From Sepiola atlantica (Eukaryota > Mollusca > Cephalopoda > Sepiida > Sepiolidae): DNA of 64,000 bases. The notes below the pieces were generated by a model, which was not told where the DNA came from, made no database searches, and saw only the letters and a program-made list of their open reading frames with translations. This document shows, piece after piece, positions 43,615 to 54,659 of this stretch (within the stretch, counting starts at the first letter, position 1; each line of letters begins with the position of its first letter). The stretch lies in contig OY744525.1 of NCBI GenBank assembly GCA_963556195.1, positions 81,856,540 to 81,920,539 on the forward strand. The letters are read 5' to 3'. Both the position numbers and the translations under genes were made by a program.

Positions 43615-44310
43615 AAGGAAGCTAAGGACCATATTACTCATATTAATCCCCCTGACATAGTCGACAAACTCAATAAAATTGAACACGCCATTTCCTTCAC
43701 CTCCGAATTAGAAAATAATCACATCCGCACCTTCCTTGATATCACACTGCACGACACCTTAAACGGCCTAAACTTGTCAGTCTTTAGAAAACCAACGAAT
43801 AAAAATGATTTTATACATTTTTACTCCGACCACAACAACAGAATAAACTCTGAAATGATCATAGGCTCGTTCCTCAGAGCTCTTAGAATTTGCAGCCCCG
43901 CTTACCTCCGCGATGAAGAAACCTATATCCACTTACTAAGCTTTAAAATATCCTCAATTTTTCAACTAAAACGTTAAACGCAGAGCCTTTAATATCTACA
44001 ACAAAAACAAACCAACACCACAAAAATTCCCCCTCATAACATTATCAGCACAAATAACACCGACATGACTCAAAGAAAAATAAATCTTACATTGTTCTCC
44101 CCAATAATCACATATCTATTTCCTTACAAAAACAATTCAAAGCTGATATAAAAATAGTAACATTAACCTCTAAAACAATTCATTATTTACTTAACACCAA
44201 CCCCCGTCCCCAACTACCCCACGGAACACTTCTTTCCAAGTCGGCATTTACCTTCTGAAGATGTTCGTGGATCCGAACGAAACCGGTAAAATCTCTCGTT
44301 TCTTTGATGA
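43615..44310 (+). mobile_element. Penelope-like element fragment (RT C-terminal region)
   Basis: An open frame from 43621 to 43977 (119 codons) reads RTFLDITLHDTLNGL, LSVFRKPTNKNDFIHFYS, RALRICSPAYLRDEE. Penelope-like RTs have FLDVxxxR, SVYRKPTxTDxYLHF and AxxxCSPxYL blocks in this order after the catalytic motifs. A shifted frame continues RAFNIYNKNKPTPQKFPL. 44275-44300 ends with GAACGAAACCGGTAAAATCT, resembling the repeat at 31110-31130. The catalytic RT and GIY-YIG domains are missing. Confidence 0.75.
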
Positions 44311-44351
44311 TTTTTTCCTGTATTTAACATTTTTTTTCACACCACACCCAC

Positions 44352-44394
<43 letters not shown>

Positions 44395-45145
44395 TCCAAA
44401 AAACTTTTAGTCATTCATACACAAAAATATCACCATTGATAAAGCAATGCAAGCCAAAAATGATACATATAGGTCATCCACAAAAACGGCACTCATTGAA
44501 ACAGCTACTACTGCTATCAATACAGAAGCATCCCCCTTTTCCGTATTCCCAGTAATAGCGGTACTATTCTAACACTAATGTAGGCATATGACAAACTTTT
44601 ATAAGCCGACTTTCACCGCTGCAAAATTCATAAAATATCAAAGAAGATACATTTACATCCGTTGTAAAACATAAAAAAAGCCTTAACTATTAAACGTGAA
44701 AGAGAAAAAGGAATCCTAAGCTGTTTACCATTTAACTGTTTCAGAGATTGAAAATTAAAACAGTTGTTAAATTCGTGGATCTCCTGCAGTAGTTGTCAAC
44801 ACACCCTATCTCAATTTAGTTATATTTTGACTCAGAGCAACACTAGGGCCCGCCATCATACGATATACTAGAAGCACCAACATGAAAGGAAATAGCCCTA
44901 TGAAAGAACAGGAACAGAAACAAAACGCCAAAAAGCATCGTGTAATACAGAAATAGTTGAATTATATATAAGTATTTTATTATAATGAACATTATGTGTG
45001 TGTATGTAACAGAAACTACGTAATTACACAATTTCCAATAGTTTTTTAAGATATTATTTTAAAAATAATTATAATAATCAAAAATTTAAGTATTATATTA
45101 TTTACACCGTTGATAATCCAACTACTTTAAAATATGCAATAAATA
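44311..45145. other. No gene; (AT)n at 44354-44391
   Basis: Unassigned AT-rich sequence around one microsatellite. Confidence 0.5.
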
Positions 45146-45150
45146 AATAT

Positions 45151-45241
<91 letters not shown>

Positions 45242-45242
45242 A
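45146..45242. repeat. (AT)n then (AAT)n microsatellite
   Basis: (AT)n to 45226 passes into AAT units. Confidence 0.9.
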
Positions 45243-45339
45243 AAAATAATCCAGGTAAAACATCCACAGAGTAGTAATCCAAATAATTTCAACCGGGTTT
45301 ATAAAAAGTGCTCAATATCAAATAGAGCTTTTATATATG

Positions 45340-45545
45340 ATTATTTTAATTTACACAGACATGTACAAAATCTGCGACACTGGCATGTCAATGTTATCGA
45401 TCAAAAGCTATTATAAACTGAGATCTCATCAGGCAGAGATCGGATTCTAACTCTGCCTGATGAGATCTCAGTTTATGATAGCTGTTGATCGATAACAGCG
45501 ACATGCCAGTGTCGCAGATTTTGTACATGTCTGTGTAAATAAAAA

Positions 45546-45549
<4 letters not shown>
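45340..45549. repeat. Near-perfect 210-bp hairpin
   Basis: The left arm 45340-45438 and right arm 45451-45549 are inverse copies with a 12-bp loop (ATCGGATTCTAA). Blocks include TTACACAGACATGTACAAAA, TCTGCGACACTGGCATGTC and GAGATCTCATCAGGCAGAG with their inverses. Only a few mismatches are visible. No coding frame. Confidence 0.9.

Positions 45550-45550
<1 letters not shown>

Positions 45551-45610
<60 letters not shown>
45551..45610. repeat. (AT)n microsatellite
   Basis: About 30 AT units starting at the outer end of the hairpin right arm. Confidence 0.95.
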
Positions 45611-45617
<7 letters not shown>

Positions 45618-46133
45618 CAAAGAGCGAATAGTACTCCTAATTAAAATATACATTTTGTTTTTACTGATTTTCTTATTTTCTTATATACGTATATATCTAT
45701 ATCATTAAGATTAATAGCTACACCATGTTACTTCTATGTAGACACACCGTTTCGGTGAGTGGTGTTGCGTTCTGTTTCTATAGAGAACGAAGGGTATTAG
45801 TATATAGCCTATATTTGTAACGATGTAGTTCAACCGTAACATTTTATTAAGATTTTCAATAATTTTTACTCATTATATGCTTTATTAATAGATGAGATTC
45901 CTTTAGCCTCCCTCTACGTTTTAAGTACTAGTCATTATATGTTACTTGACTGTACGTATATTAAAATTCCTACTTTTAGTCGAACTTTCGACGGTATTTT
46001 CCCTCATCGGACGGAGGATACAATAGTGGCGCACATATCAAAATATAGCTTTTTCCATGTGGACTGAGTTTCCAGTGTCTCCGTGAAACCGAAGGTATCG
46101 ACGGAAGATCATACTAATGTATAGAATCAATTG

Positions 46134-46135
<2 letters not shown>
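45611..46135. other. No gene recognised
   Basis: No supportable feature. Confidence 0.5.
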
Positions 46136-46232
<97 letters not shown>

Positions 46233-46449
46233 GGGAGAATGAACTTTTTATTTCTGAGCAGGAAATCAACAATTTTGATTTACGCGCTTGCGACATTTCG
46301 GATCCAGGATCAACTGGGGGGGGGGGGGGGCAAAATGTAAGAAAAAAAGAAAAAAAAGAAAATTATTAATTAAAAGAAGGTCTAGTCGCTAGGATAACTG
46401 ATTTTGACAGGAGGAATTAGGAGAATTAATACATTTCTTTCCGCCTGAC

Positions 46450-46508
<59 letters not shown>
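46136..46508. repeat. (AT)n(GT)n, G run and second (AT)n
   Basis: (AT)n to 46198, (GT)n to about 46230, a G14 run at 46317-46330, and (AT)n at 46453-46508. Confidence 0.9.
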
Positions 46509-46513
<5 letters not shown>

Positions 46514-46818
46514 CCCTCAATCCATTTTCTCAGTCCCCCTCTACGTATTTTTTCGTCTATTCTATCTTCCAACCATATCAGCTACTTTCGGAAATATAAG
46601 GCGTGCGTGTTGAGTTACCTTTTAGTTCTCATTACTCCCATGTCAACTCTGCTCGAAGTGATAGTACCAGTCATGGTCATATCCATGGATTAAACAGAAT
46701 CATTTGCGGACGATTGATTTAGGAAATATAGGCCACGAAATACATTCATCTATAAATATTTAAAAATATTAATAAGTGAAAGCATGGAAAACCTTGGCCA
46801 AGAATACTGAATTCGGTA

Positions 46819-47275
46819 TTCCATCACCAAATTTCGCGCCATCTCAACAACAGTTGCACTCCGAGCAGTTTGGGATCTGCCAGAACGCTGCTCACTCTCT
46901 GCTGATGTGCGGCAAGTTTTTAATCGGTTGAACCATTCCTTAATTTGTATGACACCCATCGCATCTTCTCCAAAACCTTGCTGAATCTTACGAATTGTTT
47001 TGCTTTGAGAATAACTAAGCTTTTGACAAAATTTGATGCGGTACCTTTGCTCAACACGTTCAGTCATGTTGAGAAAATCAGTGATCCGACGAACACATTG
47101 TGTAGCACTTCACTCAGCGACCGACAGGCAGCGACTAACGCGCAGGAAGGCGGTGATAAAATTCACACATGCGCATGAAGGTGTCTTCCTTCCCTGTGTA
47201 GAGTGACAGCGCCCTATCGTCTCTATTTCGCACGGAAAAAATAAAGGTCGGAAACGTTTTAGACAGACCTCGTAT
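46819..47275 (-). mobile_element. 5' end of a mariner transposon with truncated transposase
   Basis: The minus-strand end TACGAGGTCTGTCTAAAACG at about 47254-47273 is a mariner-like inverted repeat. The transposase start is at 47067: MTERVEQRYRIKFCQKLSYS, IRKIQQGFGEDAMGVIQIKE and WFNRLKTCRTS form the N-terminal helix-turn-helix DNA-binding region of mariner-family transposases. After MARNLVM (to about 46819) the similarity stops, so the linker and the whole catalytic DDD domain are lost, as is the other inverted repeat. The frame runs on for 22 unrelated codons. It could at most make a DNA-binding fragment. Activity is not expected. Confidence 0.85.
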
Positions 47276-47365
47276 ATACATATATATATATATGCATCTT
47301 TTATTTCTATATAATTTCATATGCTAACTACCATGTCGCAGAATTGTTCTTGGGTGTAGTGTTTA

Positions 47366-47422
<57 letters not shown>

Positions 47423-47425
47423 TTA

Positions 47426-47487
<62 letters not shown>

Positions 47488-47639
47488 GAAGAATGGAAAG
47501 GAATTAGAGAAGCAAAAGTCAAATCATAATTCAATTCAATTGCTCAGAGCAAGGTATATTCCGCAAAAAAGGCAATTTATTCAAGTTAAATTTTCCTCAA
47601 GCCAGGCTTTTCAAAGATCAAAATCTTTTTAGTACACCA

Positions 47640-47711
<72 letters not shown>

Positions 47712-48041
47712 TGAAATTAAAATGAATTGTTTCGACATTTGGTTATTAGGGAAATGGTTATTTGATCAATACCACTGCACAGCTATGAATCTTAAAACTG
47801 TTCTGTTTTTAAATCTCCGAAAATGGTAAACAGCTGATGAGCCCCGTGTAATATTTCATAATTAAAATTAAGGCCCTCTGTTTTTCCTTCACTCTTATAT
47901 ACTTGAATCCCCTTTTGTATTTGTAAATTTCCCAGCGGTAAGTCGGCTTATGCAAGTGCTAAGTCTGCGATATTTTGGATTTAGTTAGTGTCTCTGGGAA
48001 TTTCAATTGCATTTTCTCTCTTTGTTTAAAATGACTAAAAG

Positions 48042-48119
<78 letters not shown>

Positions 48120-48120
48120 G
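47276..48120. repeat. Cluster of microsatellites: (ATT)n and three (AT)n tracts
   Basis: (ATT)n at 47367-47420, (AT)n at 47430-47484, 47642-47709 and 48044-48115, with AT-rich unassigned spacers. No gene seen in the spacers. Confidence 0.9.
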
Positions 48121-48429
48121 CATGCTTAGGGGCGTAGACATACTTGGCTTGGTAATCAGCCGTACATATAAACCACCTAAGCCTGTGTAACGCTATTTAG
48201 TTCGCAGCACGAAAACGCTGAACCAACACCTGAATCCGAAATCGAAATTTCGGACTTGCTTGTCTTCAGGTATCACTACGGTCGGTGAGAGTTGTGCAAG
48301 TTGAATTCGACTATAACGTTAACACATCCATTGCCTTTGACTTGTCAGCGATGGTCATTATTGTTTAACGAGCGGACAGCACTCATATAAATATGAAGAA
48401 AAATAAAAACGTGGATAAAATCCAGTGTT
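48121..48429. other. Unassigned; contains GAAATCGAAATTTCGGACTT
   Basis: Near 48238-48262 a short palindrome CGAAATCGAAATTTCG precedes TTGTCTTCAGG, resembling Penelope 3' regions. Too short to be sure. Confidence 0.3.
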
Positions 48430-48850
48430 TGAATCGAAACGTTTGAGTGACACGTTTAAGGGTTAGAGATGACGACCCCAGACGGAAGTCGCGAAACCAC
48501 GTCATTTCCGAGCAGAGATTTGCTGTGTCTTTTTCTGACGACAGTGTTTAGGGCGTTGTGCCCAAATGGAGGGGGGGGGGAGTGCAGCGTGCACAGTGTG
48601 ACTGGGTGTAGTGAGACGGACTATCCGTCTATCTATCTGTCTGTATTTCTCTCTCTCACACGCGTACGAAAGTAACCCGTCCCCCCTGCTGTTTTCTGTG
48701 ACTGCTCTTCTCTTTTTAAATAAACCTTAAATAAACCTTTTTAAAATCAGCATCGGCGTCTGAGTGATTTTGCAGACAAGCAAGAACTTGGTTCCTGACG
48801 ACGACAACGACAGGGCTGTATAATGGTTTATACACGCGTCGCTAAGTGAA
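48430..48850 (+). repeat. Possible solo LTR (uncertain)
   Basis: This GC-richer stretch contains CCAGACGGAAGTCGCG, a C/T-rich part, AATAAACCTTAAATAAACC (poly(A)-signal-like) and GAACTTGGTTCCTGACGACG, which resembles the U5/primer-site junction of Gypsy-type elements. Neither a second LTR nor gag/pol coding is present, and clear TG...CA ends and target duplication were not found. Confidence 0.25.
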
Positions 48851-49389
48851 ACTATAACAGTATAATTTGTTAAGATAGGCCCAGCCGTATTGAGTTAACC
48901 TTTTTTTTTTAATTATAGCGATGTTTTATTTTTGTATCTACTTTACATACTAATGCACGAGATTTATGATTTATATTATTAGCCCTATGAAAGCTTTTAG
49001 ACTTTTCTGTCTTTCTTTGTTTTTCGAACAATTTTTTTACTTGCCATAAGTATATATGAGGACAAACCTATGCGTATTAATAGTCTTCCGGTTTACATTA
49101 TAGATAATATATTACCAACACTTCTATCGCTTGCTTTCAGAATTTTTCATCTGCGCGCATGCGTGCATTTACTTTCGCCTCAGACTATTTCTCACCTTTC
49201 TTGTGCGCATGTGTGAATATGTGTGCATGCACTCTCTAGATACACATGCTCTGCACACAATAAAAGATATAGGCATAACACCATTTTTTGCGTGTCTTCA
49301 CAAAGTGACTTGCCTCGGGGCACACAGGTAAATAATCTCATCACACAATTTACACCGAATTCATACATGTTCCAGGGCCCTTGCTAACT
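48851..49389. other. No gene recognised
   Basis: AT-rich; GCGCGCATGCGTGCAT near 49153 is an NRF1-like string without further support. Confidence 0.45.
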
Positions 49390-49646
49390 CAATGTTCGCA
49401 TACAGTGAATACTTTCTTCTCCTTTTTTGTTACTTCCGTTACGTTCATTCTCTTTTTACTTCTTTTTTTCTACAATATTTTCTTTTCTTTTTTAAATTTA
49501 TTTCTATTTTTTCTTTCTCTATATCTAAAATATTTCTTTCTTTCTTTCTTTCTTTCTTTCTTTCCACAATGTTTATCTTTCTTTTTGGCTTCTCTTTTTA
49601 TTTTCTCCATCATGTTTGTTTTTCTTTCTTTCTTACAATATTTCCC

Positions 49647-49688
<42 letters not shown>

Positions 49689-50160
49689 GACATTCTTTCT
49701 TATCTTTGCTTCGTTGAGACCTTCTTACTGCAGTATTTCATTCTCTTTCTTTTTTTCTTTCCTTCCGCATGTCTTCCTTCCTTTTTTCATTTTCTTTCTT
49801 TCCTAAATGTTTTTTTCGTCCCTTCAATCCTTCTGCAATTTTTTTCTTCTTTCGTCTATCTTTTTCTTCTTTTCTTTTTTTCTACACTATTATTTTCTTT
49901 TTCCACCTCCCGACTTTTACTTTCTCTTTTCTTACCACACTATTTCTTGCTCCTTTCCAAACTTCTTACAATGATGTTAGTTTCTTTCTTTTCCTTTCGA
50001 CTCTTCTCCTTTCTTCTCTTCCTCCCACAGTATTTTCTGATTTTCCTGTCACTTTTCTTTCTTGCCACGATGTCACTTTCTTCTTTTCTGTCATCTCTTT
50101 CTTTCTTTTTATCTCGCCATAATTTTTTCTTTCATTCCCCGTTAGGTTCCTATTTCTAAT
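49390..50160 (+). repeat. Polypyrimidine tract with (TTTC)n, about 770 bp
   Basis: The plus strand is nearly all T and C, with TTTC repeats at 49537-49563 and 49652-49687. Overlapping long frames rich in Phe, Leu and Ser in all three plus phases are a composition artefact. No domain. Confidence 0.9.
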
Positions 50161-50370
50161 TATTTCTGAAAGTCAGTATATCCCGAAGCGAACGGATAAT
50201 TTTATTCTCTTAAAACTTATTTTTTTCTCATTATTCTGTTTATTCCCCTTTTCAGTCTGCTCGAAATTTCTGTAGATGCGAAACCTTTTTCTATTCAGAG
50301 AATTGTACCACAAACCCTAATTACTAATACATAAATATCAATACTGTTATACATCCGTGTAACCAAATAT
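50161..50370. other. No gene recognised
   Basis: Unassigned. Confidence 0.4.
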
Positions 50371-50515
50371 CTATATATAAAATACAAAACGATGTATTTC
50401 TGCATGTTTATCCGCTTTTAACAATTTCCCCATTCAATGGAGGCATAAAACACATTTTCTCTGGACATTTTGTATAGCATCCAGCTGTTTTTGAACACAA
50501 TCAACCGATATATAT
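50371..50515 (+). mobile_element. Helitron-like 5' end (family H4), 3' part not identified
   Basis: A followed by TCTATATATAAAATACAAAA, then GATGTATTTCTGCATGTTTA and TCCGC, resembles the 5' terminal region of animal Helitrons. No matching 3' CTRR end was found before (AT)n at 50508. Confidence 0.45.
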
Positions 50516-50520
50516 ATATA

Positions 50521-50812
50521 TATAAGTCAGGTTCATATTATATTCCAATAACCATGTTTTTATTTTATTATTTTTATTTTTATTTTTTCACATTTCAAAA
50601 AAACATGACATTTCTGTGAAATATATTTTTAACGGTCCGTTTCATTTGTCTTGTGCCAAACAACATTTTTATGTCAATATCGTCTCTGCAACATTACAAA
50701 ATCATCAGAAAAATATATCTCACAGAAATGTTATGTTTTTTGGAAATGTGAAAAAATAAAAATAATAAAATAAAAACATGGTTATTGGAATATAATATGA
50801 ACCTGACTTATA
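50521..50812. mobile_element. MITE with about 105-110 bp terminal inverted repeats
   Basis: Left arm 50521-50630 and right arm 50709-50812 are nearly perfect inverses: TATAAGTCAGGTTCATATTA, TATTCCAATAACCATG and CACATTTC.AAAAAACAT. The ~78 bp centre is single-copy. No coding capacity. Target duplication is obscured by TA-rich flanks. Confidence 0.85.
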
Positions 50813-50819
50813 TTTGCTC

Positions 50820-51000
50820 TGTTGTCACTAATCGACAATCATCGAGCTGAAATCTTTTAAGGAGACTGCAAAGTAAAAAGGGCACTGATAGTATATGCTA
50901 ATACATATATTGTCATTAATAATTATATTCAAAAAGGCAAACTAGGATTAAAAGAAGACATCTACAAAGAACAAATAAAAATCACCATAGAAACATGTGT
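50820..51000. other. Unassigned, possibly start of the Penelope fragment
   Basis: No motif seen. Confidence 0.3.
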
Positions 51001-51099
51001 GGAAAGATCGATATTTCGCCTCATATTTATTAAGGCTTCCTGCACGCATGTTAATTTTTAGTAGTTTCATATAAATGTATTCGTTTCATCCTCGTTCTC

Positions 51100-51700
51100 C
51101 TTATTCTTTTTTCTACACACTCATGAATGCACATAATAACATGCCGTGATTGTGATGAATCTACATTGGTGAAACTCAAGAAAATAATATACGAACACAA
51201 CAGGACCATTAAGTTAGTGGACACGTTTAACTCGCTCTTTGCGCACATTTTTTTCAAGACCATACATAAAGCCGCACCTATTAAACTCGCTCATAACACG
51301 CAACTAAAGCGTCCGACAGAGTCCTGCCTGATTTCACGAACCAAAAATAAAATCTCGCACCGTTCTGGGGTTTCAATATCTCCGATATCACAACACAAAA
51401 GATCCTCGTGGAAAAAAATTCGTCTATCGCATGATTTTATTCTCCCTTCCTGAGTCTCACACTGTCTGATCCTCTCATTTCATACTCGACCTACTACTTC
51501 ACCCTCGTTCATAGCCGATACAAACATTCACACATCTTCCCCTCACTCTTTACTTGCTTCAACCCCCTCCTTTCACAATACTCTCCCGCTTTCCCCAACC
51601 CTATGAACTTAATACTACATTTCTTCCCTCCGGGTCGTCTTCGACGCTTTGTTGTATAAAAGGCATTCTCTTCTTTCAATAAAATTACTTTCATACCATA
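51100..51700 (+). mobile_element. Penelope-like element fragment (GIY-YIG endonuclease region)
   Basis: A shifted frame at 51159-51176 reads IYIGET, the GIY-YIG signature used by Penelope-like elements. After a frameshift the frame from 51127 gives YEHNRTIKLVDTFNSLFAHI and FFKTIH, matching the EHxRAxRxxDxxNSxLAxH region that follows it. CRDC precedes it, as in the family. 51630-51690 ends with TATAAAAGGCATTCTCTTC and CAATAAAATTACTTTC. The frameshift breaks the domain between its tyrosine and the rest, so it is inactive. Confidence 0.7.
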
Positions 51701-51930
51701 AATTAAGGTTGGTGATACGATCGAAATTTCCATTGGCTTTAGATGTGTGTCTGTGTTATTATTTCTATTAGTCTGTTTACATACTTATCCAGTATTCCAT
51801 ATGTTGAACATTACATCTTGTCTCAAAGTTCATTTTATTTGTTAAACTCCCTCATATATTGTGTCAGTGATATACCTATTGCGTCACTACATGGACTCTT
51901 CCCGACACTATGATAGTGGTAATGGTGGTA

Positions 51931-51936
<6 letters not shown>
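51701..51936. other. No gene recognised
   Basis: Unassigned. Confidence 0.4.

Positions 51937-52017
<81 letters not shown>
51937..52017. repeat. (AC)n(AG)n microsatellite
   Basis: Short (AC)n then about 36 AG units. Confidence 0.95.
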
Positions 52018-52018
<1 letters not shown>

Positions 52019-52529
52019 TGCTATGTCCAATCCAGAATCAGTCTCTGGTAAAACATTACTTTCTATAAATACATACTCTTGTTAACTCCCTCCTTGTTGT
52101 CTTATTTCTTTTCGGTGTTTTAAGGCCACAGCATATATACATGTGTGGCTGTGTGTTCGTGCTTTTTATATAAAACGCATGTAGATTGCGTTGCCGTCGT
52201 ATCAAATAGAAATGTGATTTTCAGTAATTGTATGATTTATCTTACTTAAAAAAATAAAAAATATTTAAGAAAATTGATATCATGCCATTTGAACCGAAAA
52301 CCTTGGAGTTGTCAACAAAACCGTTAACGCCAAAATGGGTCAAACAAACAAAATACGACTTTACCAGGTTCATTACGACAAATAATAAATAATTTCGATT
52401 AAATGCCGACTGTTATCTAGTACTGCTTCTGCCAACCAATCAGACATTGCGATTTGTGTACAAACAGACAAAGCAAGACGAAAAAAAGTAATAACTTTAA
52501 ATAGTATAGATTAGATTAAGCTAACCTAA
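52018..52529. other. No gene recognised
   Basis: AT-rich and unassigned. Confidence 0.5.
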
Positions 52530-52930
52530 TAGGTCTCACACTGGCTACCAAGCTCCGGTCCCTGTCGCATCGCCGCAGTGTTGCATGCCTCTGTTTGTTT
52601 TACAAGTACTTCCACGAAATGCGCCCCGATGACCCCCCAACGTAAATGCCCCAGAACCATCCGATTATCAGCAAAATCACACTCCTTCACTGTAAAGGTC
52701 TCTAGATTCTGGAATATTTTCTACTTTCATAGCTTCTTTTCTCGAACCCTTGCTTTTGGAATTCACCCCCTGTTTTCCCGACCGTACCAACATGCAGAAA
52801 TTTCAATGTAATGTGAACAAACATCTTGCTGTCAAACTACTGACACAGGTTGTCCCCTATAAATATTACCCCTATCACAGCATCCCTTTACGTTTCAGTT
52901 GGAATATGCCTTGTTTTGGGATGAACAAAA
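52530..52930 (+). mobile_element. LINE fragment (family L-4), copy 2
   Basis: CTGTCGCATCGCCGCAGTGT, TGTTTTACAAGTACTTCCAC, CGATTATCAGCAAAATCACA, ACCGTACCAACATGCAGAAA and GGAATATGCCTTGTTTTGGG follow 37620-37990 in order. It is the 3' end of the same non-LTR family, with stops and shifts. Confidence 0.75.
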
Positions 52931-53479
52931 GTAAACATCAAAGCAAACATCAACAAAAAAACAAAAACAACAACAACAAAAAAAAAAAACAGTCGTCTCA
53001 GAATTGTCCTCTTATAAGTTCAAGCGGTCGGACACCAAAAATACTCCAAAGAAATCAAAAAGATACTGATATGATGGGAACTGTGTGAACATAGAAATTC
53101 TACGATTTGAAGTGAACGGCTATTTTACGGCATATCGAACTTTTTTTGTGTAATTTAATGTCGAAACAGAATACATATTGTCAATGATTACTTGTATACA
53201 ATTCGTTGAACATAAGTGACTATCTATCTATATGATACTAACATTCTGATTATTTTTCTTCGCTTTTTTGCACATTGATGTTGAAACGAGGGACCAATGT
53301 GATGAGAAATTGTGGAAGTCGGAGAATGGAAGGAGTATTCGTAGTAGCAGATGCAATGTAAGAGAAGAAGAGTAAGAAGATGACGTAAATAAATAAATGA
53401 CGTAAATAAAAAAGAAAAGGATGGAGGAGAGTAGCTGCAGCGGAGTGTATAAGTCGAATGCACAATGTACCAAGGTTAA
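52931..53479. other. No gene; A-rich tail and a short dispersed block
   Basis: CAAAAACAACAACAACAAAA (about 52963) is the tail of the preceding LINE. TTTTACGGCATATCGAACTTTTTTTGTGTAATTTAATG (53123 on) resembles 61453-61487. A duplicated AAATAAATGACGTAAATAAA lies at 53387-53410. Confidence 0.45.
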
Positions 53480-53640
53480 CCCGTCCTATAGTAGTTTTGT
53501 AGACTTTATTTAATCCAAAACGAGGCTTATTGCCACTGAGATGTAAGGGGCTACTGTGATTAGGGGCCAGATTTATAGGGGCCAGATTTATAGGGGTCAT
53601 CCTTAAGTGTGTGTGTGTAAGGGGTGCAGTAAGATGTTTC
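53480..53640 (-). mobile_element. LINE 3' end (family L-4), minus strand
   Basis: The reverse complement matches the end of 52530-52930: CCAAAACGAGGC, CACTGAGATGTAAGGGGCT, GGGGCCAGATTTATAGGGG and GCAGTAAGATGTTTCTACAC. The block TAGGGGCCAGATTTA is itself duplicated. Confidence 0.65.
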
Positions 53641-53734
53641 TACACATTACATTTAGATTTCTAATTAGAGGAAATTGTGGGTTAATATATTTTTAACAAT
53701 ATACTTTTTGAAAGCTGACGGAGCGAGCACAATT

Positions 53735-53900
53735 TAATCCCGTGGATTAAATAAAGGGTTCAGTTCGAAATTCCGTATAGATTCCCGAGTTCGACAAGAT
53801 GCACATGAAGAAGGTCGGAGGTTGCATCGGCTAAAACGTTGTGAGAATAGCATCCAAAATGAGAATAGTTGTCCGAATAATCCGAATAACACAAATCGAA
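53735..53900 (+). repeat. Dispersed repeat family D3, copy 3
   Basis: GGTTCAGTTCGAAATTCCGT, TTCCCGAGTTCGACAAGATG, GAAGAAGGTCGGAGGTTGCA and GTCCGAATAATCCGAATAA match 32285-32425. Confidence 0.65.
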
Positions 53901-54659
53901 AAGTGTTGATATTCCGTAAAACAGACGAACAAGAAACGAACATCCTTGAGACAACTGCCCATTGCTTAAACCATTAAGCTAAACCCACGCGAACAAAAGA
54001 CGCTTTGCAAGTATACAGCCCACGTGTTCGCCGTGTACAACGACTTTCCAATCTCTGCTCATAGCATTATGTAATTTTGAAATTAATTTGTTTTGTTTTT
54101 TTTATTCAAAAATATTCATTGAAATGTTTTGCTTTTATCCAAATATGGATTCTCGACGGAGTAATATTTCACTGTTTCGTTTATAATATTTGTCGCCGTT
54201 ATTTTATTATTTTGCACAAGAAAAGAAACGAGCATTTTTCTCGCGTTACGAAGATTGAATTACAGGAAAAAAAAAGAACGGTGTTTACTCTTACTGCGAG
54301 AGGATTATTATTAAAATCACCGTCTTTTCATCTGAGATTTTCACATGAAAACTTGTTTGTTCATATAAACGATCATTTCTGTCACTTGTTTTTTTATAAT
54401 CAATTTATTTGTTTTACCATCTTTAGTGTTGTCCTTTTTGCCTTCAACACCGTTTTTCGCGCAGTTGACGAAGACTACAAAGGCGGAACTTTCCGCCCAC
54501 TCAAGATAACATTTTTTTTAAAAAAGAAAACCCTGGAAAGCTTTGGAACGGAGAAAGAAATGGACAAAATCACTTTGAAAAGAAAAAAAATACAACAAAC
54601 TCAAACTAAAACTGATATTTTTTGACGCGTCCATCCAATTCGCGTGTTTAGCGATAGAA
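53901..54659. other. No confirmed gene; 182-codon frame at 54077-54625
   Basis: On the minus strand near 53990, GTTTAGCTTAATGGTTTAAG resembles a tRNA-type box A. A 182-codon plus-strand frame (54077-54625) is Phe/Lys-rich with no recognisable domain and AT-driven composition, so I do not call it. Confidence 0.35.

Noticed and set aside
49381..50159. Long frames (up to 255 codons) rich in Phe, Leu and Ser
   Set aside because: They occur in all three phases of a polypyrimidine tract and reflect composition only.
54077..54625. 182-codon Phe/Lys-rich frame
   Set aside because: No domain, biased composition, no promoter or splice context; chance is the simplest explanation.
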